From Watersipora subatra (lineage: Eukaryota > Bryozoa > Gymnolaemata > Cheilostomatida > Watersiporidae), in NCBI RefSeq assembly GCF_963576615.1, contig NC_088708.1, positions 50,951,196 through 51,015,195 of the forward strand: a stretch of 64,000 bases of DNA, read 5' to 3'. This document shows, one piece after another, positions 13,401-25,400 of the stretch. The notes below the pieces were generated by a model, which was not told the DNA's origin, ran no database searches, and was given only the letters and a program-made list of their open reading frames with translations. Numbering within the stretch: position 1 is the first letter of the stretch; every line of letters starts with the position of its first letter. Made by a program: the position numbers and the translations under genes.

Positions 13401-16400
13401 TTGCAAATGTAGGCACAGGCTATTGTATCATCGCATCGTAGGTTAATTGCAAGCTATGGATATCAACTGGTAGAGATATTTCTCGGCTTCCCAATTTAGA
13501 TATCTTTGATAAGTTGGAGGAAAGTTTGCAGATTTATTGCATTAAGAAGAGTTAATGTCGTTTCGTCTGAAGGCGAGTGCAAAATATAGGCGACATTCGC
13601 TTTGCCTGTTGAAAGGTTAAATTTATCTTCCCAAAATTCTGACGAGCCATTTGAAAAATACAATGCCAGCCTCTATTTAAATGCCACCCCTAATTGACCA
13701 CCACTATAGGAGGATTGAAAAATAGAGTGCCATAGCGTTCAACTAGAGGTTTTACTGTATATTGGTAGGCCTACTTAAGTTGTAATGACTTAGATATATT
13801 TCAGTAACCCATTTTTTGTAATGATTTGTTTGTACAATAATGACTTATACAATAATTACTTATTTATATTGTAATGACTACTTTTTTACATTATCTTTGA
13901 GATTTTAGCATTTTTTTATATTCTAGTGACTTGCCTAATGCACAATGACCTATATATTTGGGAGTACTTAACATTGCAGTACTTTGCATGTTTTGCACAT
14001 CAGTGTGTCATCATCAGCTGACTGGTAAACGCACATGAAGTTGAATTTTATTTCTCTATTAACCTGTTACAGGATTATATTTCTGGTGATAATGGTCATG
14101 TAGATATATGGGCTCTGTGATTTTTTTTGTAGTGGGCATATTTCGTCCTGACCCAAGGAGAGGTAAGTGTGTACATAGTTTGTCTTTAATTGTAGTGGTT
14201 GAGATTTGGAAAATGATAACTTTAGTATTTTAACGTAATCCAGCTCGTAAGCTTAATTTGAAACTAGGTTAAATCCTCTTATTCTTTATGCTTTAACTAA
14301 ACATTCGTCAATGCTTTGAGAAAAACTTTGTTGTGATTGTTTACGAAATAAGGATTTTTCTTCATTAAAACTTTTTTTCAGAATGTACTTTCACTAGTCA
14401 TCTAGAATTTTATCCAAGAAGGAAAAGTTGATCTTACCAAAAGCAGAGCAGTATCGCAAATTTGGAGCGATTGTAAACAACTTACTTTTGTTCCTAGTAA
14501 GGTGTGGCCATTTTACTTCTGCAGAGCCAATCTTACTTCGAACAAATAAGTTAGCTGTGGTTCTAAACTCCTACTATTGTTCTAGCTGTGGTTCACTAGA
14601 CTGACGTAAATGTATATATTCACTATGTTTCCATGGTGCGCTGTACTGCGAAGCAGCCCCCTCCGAAGTCGAGGGGATTGTACGTTTCCATGTTGCGTAG
14701 TGGTTTTCAGCAAATTAGCCAGAGAAGAGAAATTGTATAAATTGAATCGCCTGATGGAGAAATAGAATCGATCACGGATACTGACCGTCATAAACGGTCT
14801 TTTTATGATTCTGTCATCATTATACTTTTATTTACAATACACATTCACAAGGTTTTACAAACCTTAACACACTTTTTACAAAGTAATATATTTTTAATAA
14901 GTATTTTCAAGTAATATATTATTTAAACGTTAATTTAGGACTTGCCACCTATTTTTCGAAAAGTGTTGGCATCGATAACAAAGTCCAGGAAAGTAATCAC
15001 CTCATCATCCTCGTGAATGCAGACCATAATTAAATTTAGGTGAAAGAAGATTGGAAGAATAGAAAAAAACCAGATTAGCAGGACAACCTTTGTACTAGTT
15101 TATGTCCCTCGAAGAATCCGCCTCCACGGCATGAGAGCTATGCGCAGCCACTGCGCAGTCGCTGTTTCCTTGCTGCGAATTTGCACTGACTTCGCACTGA
15201 TCAGTGCGCAGTGATTTCAGTGCGAAGACGCCGTTTTCATGATTCGGAGATAGCGCAACTCCGAAGCACTGCGCATCATGGAAACATACATATTGTATGC
15301 TATCATCTGTTTGAACTGCGTTTGTCATGTTGACAGGAACTACAGATCCTGTGGGAGACGTTGAAAACTTTATTAGAGAATATAACATTACTTATGGCAG
15401 TATTCATCCAGCATTTTATCATGGCTCTTACAGCCAGGTTAGTATCATTGAGTTCCATCATCTAAGGTGCTCTATCGGTATGTCTCTCACTCTGATCATG
15501 TTGCTCCGTTGCTTCACTTACTAAAGCTGTGGGAAAATATTTATGTCAAGGGGTATTAATCGTCTAATAATAATTGTTTCACGGCAAAAAGTACAGTGCA
15601 GAAGGTGGAATAAGCATACATTTGATGTACAGAGTGTTGCATGTATGTGTATTGTGCAGATGTGATACGTTTTTTATACAGTGCAGGTGCAGTTAATGTA
15701 CATACATATTGCGCAGGAAATGCAATAAATGTATATATAGTTTAGGAGGTAAAATAACTCTGCATTTTTTTCAGGCATTAAATGAAGCAAAACAAGCATT
15801 AAAATTCCTCATAGTTTACATTCACGGCGATGACCACGCTGATACAGACACTTTCTGCAGGCAGACACTCGCTGATGCTGCTCTCATAGAATTTATTAAT
15901 GAAAACTCTATATTCTGGGCATGCAATGTAAACAGCGGAGAAGGTTACAGAGGTGGGTGCTAGGTATTACCTTCAACAAAGTGCATGCATTCATTATAAC
16001 AGGCGATTCGCCTAAATTAACTATTATCAAAACTTGCTGTTTGGTAAATTTATGGCTTTTAATGAAAATGGCATGTTATCAAACATTGTTTTTCTGACAA
16101 AGTTATGATTACCTAATCTCTAGCTATATTTTGCAGTATCGCAGGCCCATCGAGAAAATACGTATCCATTCCTTGCCATTGTTGCCCTCAAGAATAATCG
16201 TATGACAGTTCTAGCGCGGGTTGAAGGACTTATGGGTAAGTACTGCCCTGTTGACATTATTACTGTTAGTGAGTGCCTCTTTGAGAGCTTTTTGTTGACC
16301 AAGCTTTCTGCCAGTAATCTCTAGTAACAGGGTATATGTAACTATATATATATATATATATCTAGTAACAGATCCGATAACTGTTCACCGGGTCAGTTCA

Positions 16401-19400
16401 TTATCTACACCTGTACAATTTTTAATTATTTTAGAATAAAATATACACATGTTGTATTTGAAACAATTTGAGTAGGTATTTTACCTGTTTCCTGTCCGCA
16501 ATTGTATCATACCAGAAATTGGTCGTTTGAGCAAATATTTATTGCTTGCATATTAAAAATTGAGCTCCATTGATTTCTTTTTTACAAACTTTTTAAAAGG
16601 CTGAACTCTTTTTTTAAGCACGCGGCAACTCAACTAACCAAGCTGTTTACTTGTCATAGGTTTAGGGAAATGGCTAACGCTGAGGTATTACACTAAGTAT
16701 ACTGACTCAATTTTTACAAAAACAAGTATATGACAGACTAGTTTTGTTTTAACGCTGACTAAAGATGTCATTAATGGCATCGTAGGATTAAGTTTGGGGA
16801 ATGGTACAGAGGAAGTAATCCGTGTTGAGAAATCAGCTATTTAAGAAAAACTTAAACCAATAGTTAATGCTATTGAAGATAAATATATGAAAACTAATAG
16901 CAAATTACCTTTTGACAGTGAAAATCTTGCTTTGGTGTCAGCCTCCTTTGCAACACTAAGTAATTTATATCAAAGTATAACAGTTTGCCGCTGTCAGAAG
17001 GCAGCAAACTCTCAAAGGGCAGCAGGTTTGTTTTTTGTTATTATTCTTGTTAGACAAGCTTTTGAAATTATACAATGTTCTTTAGCTATTTGAGATTGCT
17101 CGACATCTGTTTGTTTGCTGGACTTGTTTAGGTTGTCAAATATCGTGGGAGAATGCTGATAAAGTCCTGTTATATTAATATATTATAATAAACTGCATAA
17201 TATACTAAAGTACTCGTAATAGATTCCTTCAGTATTGCTGGGCTTTCTAAGAGAAACAGCAGATGCAATACTGTAATTTTTGTTGAAGGAGTTGCTTGCA
17301 GCTATCCAAGTTATACAAAATCTTGAGTGACAAATGAAATCATACAGACAAGTGACGGCATATTGCAAACAGCATCTAGCTGAAAGCTATTGCGTATCAG
17401 TGATTAATACGTATATTAACTAATATGTCAAAACTATTAGTTACCTTGCCGAGACCTAGATAATATATTGAATCATTCTGTTTCAAATTCAGATATCCGC
17501 TTAACCATCATTAATCATGGTGAATAACCATTAGCTATTTGGAGTGGACAACTCTTCAGTATGTTTTCAATTATATGTATATGGATATCATGTCAAAGCA
17601 AGACTCCAATTATGAATAAGTTTTTGAATGGAAATATTCAATGTATGTGCCTTGTCGTTATTTGTTCCTTGCTTGGGTCCTTGTTGTTGCTGTGAGCCTA
17701 GGCTAAGATAACCAATATTTTTAATGTCTCTGCATAGATATAATAATGGGTTTATTATATCTATGTATCTCTGTTTTACCTCATTTCTTTGATTCTGTAT
17801 CATGGCACATACTTCATATCATGTATTCTGTATCATGGGTGTTATTTTCTATGACGGGCACTACATTTACGTGCAAATACATTTTTAGCTCCAGATGAAC
17901 TCCTAAACACTTTACAGACTATAAAAGGCGATTGTGAAATGTTCCTCTTAGCTGCAAGAGTTGAAAGGTAACATAACTCCCCATCAGACCACTTATTAGC
18001 TCGCTAAATACCACAATGGTTTTTCTCATGTTAAATCCAATTGAGACAGTTGTGCTTGGAGTAAACACATGTATGTCGTTATGTCATTAACTTTCTGCCA
18101 TACAGTAATCTCTCCTACTTTGTGGCTGCAACTATCGCCCCTTCACTATATCGCTAATTTCGCAGTCGCTTAAATTTCTTTTTCATTTATTTATGATAAC
18201 TTATGTTCAAAAGTCATAGTCGTCTTATTGCTTTAAAATTAATTGTTTACAGAGTCAGTACAGTTTACAGCAGTACAGTTTACAGCAGTACAGTTTACAC
18301 CAGTACAGTTTACACCAGTACAGTTTACACCAGTACAGTTTACACCAGTACAGTTTATACCAGTACAGTTTACAACAGTACAGTTTACAGCAGTACAGTT
18401 TACACCAGTACAGTTTACAACAGTACAGTTTACACCAGTACAGTTTACACCAGTACAGTACAGTTTACAGCAGTACAGTTTACAGCAGTACAGTTTACAG
18501 CAGTACAGTACAGTTTACACCAGTACAGTTTACACCAGTTACAGTTTACACCAGTACAGTTTACACCAGTACAGTTTACACCAGTACAGTTTACAGCAGT
18601 ACAGTTTACAGCAGTACAGTACAGTTTACACCAGTACAGTTTACACCAGTACAGTACAGTTTACAGCAGTACAGTTTACACCAGTACAGTACAGTTTACA
18701 CCAGTACAGTTTACAGCAGTACAGTTTACAGCAGTACAGTGTACACCAGTACAGTACAGTTTACAGCAGTACAGTACAGTTTACAGCAGTACAGTTTACA
18801 CCAGTACAGTTTACAACAGTACAGTTTACAGCAGTACAGTTTACACCAGTACAGTTTACAGCAGTACAGTACAGTTTACAGCAGTACAGTTTATACCAGT
18901 ACAGTACAGTTTACACCAGTACAGTTTACAGCAGTACAGTTTACACCAGTACAGTACAGTTTACACCAGTACAGTTTACACCAGTACAGTACAGTTTACA
19001 CCAGTACAGTTTACACCAGTACAGTTTACACCAGTACAGTTTACACCAGTACAGTTTACACCAGTACAGTTTACACCAGTACAGTTTACACCAGTACAGT
19101 ACAGTTAACAGCAGTACAGTACAGTTTACACCAGTACAGTTTACACCAGTACAGTTTACACCAGTACAGTTTACACCAGTACAGTACAGTTAACAGCAGT
19201 ACAGTACAGTTTACACCAGTACAGTAAATTTTATTGTCACTATGCGACTCCAAGGCATTCCCTCCACCGGTAGTGGCCTTTATTTGGATACATATAGTAA
19301 TACGCCGTCAGAGTCGTAGCGGAGGCAGAAATGCGGAGCACACAGTCTATTGATTAAAATATCCCCTAGCAATAAGTGGGTCGATGTCAGCAATAAAAAT

Positions 19401-22400
19401 AGAATCCTAAAAGAATACAATCTTACAATAGAAACTTCCCAGTTCAGCTTTGGTAAACTGGGAAGTTCTATTCGCGCACACACACACTCTACACGATTTA
19501 TTTGTGAAAGTTGACACTCGCAAAGATACTGTAAAGCAAGATATATAATTCTATGATTGCTTCTTAATAGCTGAATGCTTCCAGATTTCGTATTTTTGTG
19601 GGTTTATGTAGGACTTTCAGATTGCAATCGTGTTCGCATTATATTCTTAGTGGTAACCCGAATGATAGCTCGTCGTCTAACCCAAGTCATTGGCAGATGT
19701 TTTTCGCTCATATACTTGAGAAGAGCAGCAAGTATCCTAGGTGTATTCAGAACTATCTTTTTGTATCGGACTTACATGAGCGATTGTGTGCTTATCAGCT
19801 TCTATGGAAATCCCGAGGAGATAATTTCATAGATCTAATAGGTGTAAGTGGAAGTTACAATTTATTAAAGTTGTGAGCAAACCTTCTAAAAAGCTGTTAT
19901 TTTTATATCCATTTAAGTTGTTAAGTGTTAAGATCAGTAAAGGTATTTGAGCTATTTTGCATATTATGCAACTTATGATATTGTAGAGAGGAACGGGAAG
20001 TGACCAGGACCCTTCGAGAACAGCAAGATGAGGCTTACAGAGAATCAGAAAGACAGGACAGAGAAAAGGTTGGTTTACATTTGTTTTTCTTCCATTCCAT
20101 TTCCTCTGTTTGTTGCCTCTAAATGAGATTCGATGTCCCACACATTCACTTTTTACAAATCTCTATCTTATGTTTTTATTTGGTTATTAAGGTGCTATGC
20201 TTTCAATTTCAACATTTTTGTCCTCCTAAACTAAGGCGTAACAACATACCTGCAACATTATACTTTTCTGCCGTTTTGTGGCTTCCTAAGATACTCCTAT
20301 ATTTCTGATGCTGAAGCATTTATAAACTATGATCAACATTTTTAACTGGACTATATCATCAAGAAATTGAATATGCTTTTAAGTAGTTATGCATTTTTTT
20401 ATGAATTACGCAGTACTTATTGGCTGGCAAGAATATCTACTATTTTTTAATTGGTAAGGCAGTGAACCTTTGAAGATTGTAAGAATGGAGATTGTACTTT
20501 TCAATGTCACAAATGTCTGTTAATCACAAAATGGCTAAAAAGACACAATTGTGATGGAAGCCTGCACCAATCATTTGGCTTCTTGTCACCATTTGGGAAA
20601 AGGGCTTGTAACTCTCAGTCATAACCATCTTTTGCTTTAACACAATCTCCTTTACTGGGAGTACCTACTGAGACTCAGTTAGTTAGCCTCGGCTCTCTGC
20701 TTCACTATGGAACTTACCAGTCTATCAGTTTTAGGTAGTTAAACTCCAGCTACCTGAACATAATTTTCTCTGTCATGCGCAACATATTGAGAGAAATGTG
20801 AAACTGAAATTTGGATTCATAATTAGGAATTTAAATAGAGCATGTGTATGCCAGGTACACAAGCACTGCTATAAATAGAGCATGTGTATGCCAGGTACAC
20901 AAGCACTGCTATAAATAGAGCATGTGTATGCCAGGTACACAAGCACTGCTAAAAATAGAGCATGTGTATGCCAGGTACACAAGCACTGCTATAAATCGCA
21001 TTAATTTTCAAACTTGATGTATTTTTAAACAATTATTGTCAAGAGTAATACTATTCTGTTTGAGGGTTTTGTGACAAACAAGAGTGGAGTTGTCTATCCT
21101 TGTCTATCTATTCTCTTTTTATCAGACCCAAGGATTTTCTGGAATTGGTTTTAAGTTTAATCAAGTGATCAGCGTAGTGATATTTACATAAAGCTATGCC
21201 GAGCTATTGATAATATGACCATTACGAAAGAAACATCGATAAACTTGAATGTTTCACTAGGTTTTAATAAAGTTTTGATCTTTGTGTGATCCTTGAGAAG
21301 GAATTTTTTGATGTTGTATGTCTGTAGGCAATGTTGCGGCAAGCAGAGCGTGACAGAGAAAGAACAGAGATGGAGATGAGGCAGCAAGAAGAGGAAGCGA
21401 GAGTTAGGGAAATTCAGGTAGAGGAATTGTCGATACCAAACGAATTTGTTGATAGTCCTAAAGCTTTTATGGATGCATATAAAGTATAGAATGCAGGGTA
21501 TATAGCCTCAGGTTGTATTTATTATATAAAATATTTGTGATTAACAGGATTAAAGGTATCGCCACGCGTGCCGATTTTTTTCGTTGGTTCTGACCGAAAT
21601 CACGAAATACATGAAAAACACAGAATTATTCGGCCGAAATTCACAGAATTGTCAGAGCTGTGCATGCACACCGAAATCGTTGATGAAATGCTTTTGATTG
21701 GTTGAACAAATTGTTAGCGATCGTGATTTTAGCAGCTTTTGCGATTGGTATAGTCCAAGACACGTATTACAACACACAATAAAAGTACCAGCATAATTCA
21801 ACATACTACATACGATGCAACTGCCTAGATTGCGGTATTGTTGATTCTTTATCGTTCGGACAGCAGGCTGCGAATCGTTTCTTTTTTAATAATAACAATT
21901 TCTTTTTTAGCAGTAAAAGTTCCGTTGTAGAAAGAGTTGCCATCATTAGCGCAATCAAGTCAGTTGCATCGTAATTACTTTGGCAAATCGTGTTAGTACT
22001 TTTCGTGCATGTCGCATTATGTGCCTCTTGGACTATATAAATTACCAAAGCTGCTAGAATTGTGCTTGCTAATAATTTGTTTAGCCAATTAAAAACGTTT
22101 CGTCGACGGTTTTGGTGTGCATGCACAGCTCTGACAATTCTGGGAATTTCGGCCGAATAATTCTGTTTTTCGTTCATTTCGTGATTTCGGTTAAAACCAG
22201 TGAAAAAATCGGCACATTGTGGCTGTACCTTAATGCTGCAATGGGGGTCACGGGAGGCGGGGATGGGTAAAGCTTGTGTCTCATAGATGTAATCAGCTAT
22301 CAGTGATTATAGAAGTTTGGATTCTCTGGCGTTGTTTCTAGTTGGTATGTGTAGCAGATAGAGCGATTGACGTTGTGTAATGAAATCATTGTCATCATTA

Positions 22401-25400
22401 TCTTTCAGTTTTCAACTTTTTGTACCGTCAAGTTTATGTCATCGCATCGTTAATATCCACTCTGCGTGTTCTGACAGTTTAAACTGGTTGTTGTTTTGTT
22501 ATCCATTTGAGTATAAGCAAGCCTTCAGGTGACCTGACACACTGCTTCAGTGGCAAGCAGTGAACCAGTTACTAGATTAGGGTTTATCCACTCATACAGC
22601 ATGCGTTGCCAAAAACAATGAGCCATTATGTTTTTCAAATGTGAATATTTATATTGTATGTAACATCAACAGGGTATAACTATAAACAAGATCTTATTAG
22701 TGTGACTGGTCGAACAACAGCGCAGAGCAAATGTAGAAGATCATTATTCATTTGCCCGCTCCTTAGTTGATTTATTTATAGCATAAGTTTGTTAATTCAT
22801 CTTTTTCATGTTCAGGCTTCTGCTGGTACATGTTGGTAGATGTGTATTACATACACGTAATATTAAGATTGCAGCAAAGACTAAAATAAAGATATAAATC
22901 GCTGTTAATATATTTTTCAATCAAACACAAGCATCCATTGCAACATCTGAACCAACTTGACATGACACAATAATCAAGCTCTTGCCAACGCTGCCTTCTC
23001 CAGTCAACATTTTTGATGTTAGAAGCTTCATTTTGGCTTTAGTTTTGTTTGTTGTTCGTGGCTACACCTCTATAAAAACTACATCATGTCCTTGATTCAA
23101 TCTTTGTATTACATAAGTAATTATTTGTTTTCATAGAATCGAGAAATGATGAAAGTGCGATGGAGAGAGGAAATGTCGGATGAACCGTCTTCTGATAATC
23201 CGGAATGCGTGAAAATATTGCTAAAACTTCCCTCTAGCGCAAGAATAGAAAGACGATTTCTCAAAACAGATTCGCTGAAGGTGAGAGTGTCAGTCTATGG
23301 TTCAGCATTTGCTGTGTTCGTCTTCTACAAGAGCTTTATAGTAGAATTAGCCGAATGCCAAATAGAATAATTACCTAATGAATTTGAGTAACTTAACTAG
23401 ACAGCTAGACCTTTAGTAAACGATACCCACAGCTTAACAATCATTACTTAGCCAATGTCAACACTATTTGCCTAATGAAGCATAGCATTCCTTGTAGCTT
23501 AATGTTAAGTTTGCTGCCAGAAGATCTGGAGGTCTCGAGATCAAATCCAGCGCAGTGTGGATATTTCATTGCTGGATTTACCATGCTGGTCAATACTGGA
23601 CGCAGGGTTTACCAAAAAGCAAAAAAAACAAACACTGAGATTTATACACAGATTTACGATTTTTTCATCGTTCAAAGTGGAACATGATGATTTTTTCACC
23701 TCGCCATACGAATATTATTTCACCACACGAATTCAACAAAAATTTCGCCCGGTTCAAATTTAGTAGTCGGTGTTCTTATTACGTACGTCAAAATAACAAA
23801 GACACAGAAATGCTGTTCGCCGAAAACATTTTCACAACGCCTGAAAGAGGTATGACCAATTTCTCTCAGTTCACCCATTCTCGTGTGTGAAACGATAATA
23901 TTTTCCCTTTAAAATCAGTAGCAAAGTTGGAGTTGCGGTCTCTTCAAACAGAAGCTCAGTGGCATAGAGTTATCTCCCCTTAGAGTGATAGCAGTGCCTT
24001 CAACAACACCGGCGTTTCCGGTGCCAACAAGGAGCATTTAGGCCACGCCCCTTTTTTTGCTAGTCAATCGTAGTGATTGACTAGATCAATGACATCAGCC
24101 ATGAGAATGGTTAAACAATGATCATGAATTTCCACAGTTAAGTTAGTAATTATTGCTCATATTAAAGAAATGATGATTATAGTTTATTACTCTAATATAT
24201 GCTTATTATTTAAAGCAATTCAATACCTACAAGACTTGCAAAGGCACTGAATAGATAGTGTTAAGCAGTTAATGCAATCAGTTACTCATAAACAAGATAG
24301 ATACATAGTCATACTGGATTGTATTACATTGGTGTGATGGGAAGCTAATCGACTTCCATCAACCGAAAGTATTGACATTGTATGGTGATAGAATGATTCA
24401 TTGACACCACAGTCCACAAACAACCCTTGCATGTAATATTAGATTTCAATACATATCAATCAAATACATAGACTAGCTTGAAGCAAAGATGTCCACTAGT
24501 TAATGTACATCCTTGCTTGATGTAAGCAAACAAAAATTTTGAAAGTTAAAGTCGCAAATGTTGTTATATGTTAAATAAAAATAAATGATACTTAATTTTA
24601 CTAAGTTATAATGATATAAAAATAAAATAGACTTTTTTATTACTTTATTTATTAAATAATTTTTTATTGTAATCATAGCTAAACAGATTATATTTAGCCA
24701 TTACTTGCTAATTATTTCACATTTACATTTATACACATTTGCAGTTTCATTTTTCTTCCTAATTTATTTCAACAAAAAACTTCTTTCATGATATGAAATT
24801 TAAAAGTTTGAAAAAGCCTGAAAACCTTTACAGGTGTTTTCTTTTTCCTCTTAATTCATTTGAACTGCTTAAAAATATTTTCTCATGATATGAAGTTTAA
24901 AAGTTAGAATGATAAATGTTATATAAAAATAAATTTTCTGTCCCGAGACTTTTTTATTACTCGAGCAACGCCGGGTAGTACAGCTCATAGTTGATGGCAG
25001 TCGATTAGCTTTCCATCATACTAATGTAATACAACTCAAGTATGATTATCTATCTTATCTATGAGTAACTGATTGCATTAACTCACTTACATAAAGGTTG
25101 ACTTGCAACAAAATTCACATTACAGTTATTTGATATCAAAAGATTCACCATGTCTTACTCTGTTGTGTTGTAGGTGCCAAATATGTGGGAATGTGATTAC
25201 AAGTTCTTAAAAGCTCAAAAACGAACAGTTAATCGCAGCCACACGAGACCGCCGTAGTTTGGATTCACTTTCCAAAACGGCTCAAATGTGACGTAATTGT
25301 GAAAAATGGTTTCTGTTTACACTTTCATGCAACCTTATTCGTCGAAATATTTTCACAAATATACTTCACGCATTCAATAAAACCATGTCTATTGTTCTTA

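Larger units (their letters stand above)
10842..13757. mobile_element. TA-flanked DNA transposon with two nested elements
   Basis: The left end CCGTAAAACCTCTTATTTGA matches the complement of the right end (CAGTAAAACCTCTAGTTGAA), with TA on both sides. Subterminal blocks (CGCCACCTCTATTTGACCGCCAC) are also inverted at 13676-13735. It is 2.9 kb long because a 0.75-kb element (11165-11912) and a 0.8-kb element (about 12508-13325) are inserted in it. The open stretch at 11962-12090 (HAAKNLSLFLQKVF, LLKSWLDANIN, then a stop) may be a remnant of a pogo/Tigger-type transposase C terminus; this is weak. It lies in FAF2 intron 4. Confidence 0.8.

Noticed and set aside
18203-19227. Open frames of 301, 316 and 162 codons rich in Q, Y, T, V
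   Set aside because: They are translations of the 15/20-bp minisatellite in three frames, inside FAF2 intron 9.
20831-20998. CRISPR-like array (four 40-bp repeats)
   Set aside because: Direct tandem units without spacers, in an animal gene intron.
21806-22177. 123-codon minus-strand frame
   Set aside because: It runs through an arm of the 21550-22233 MITE; no transposase motif.
23490-23570. A functional tRNA gene
   Set aside because: A- and B-box-like words are present but the acceptor stem does not pair, which fits a SINE.
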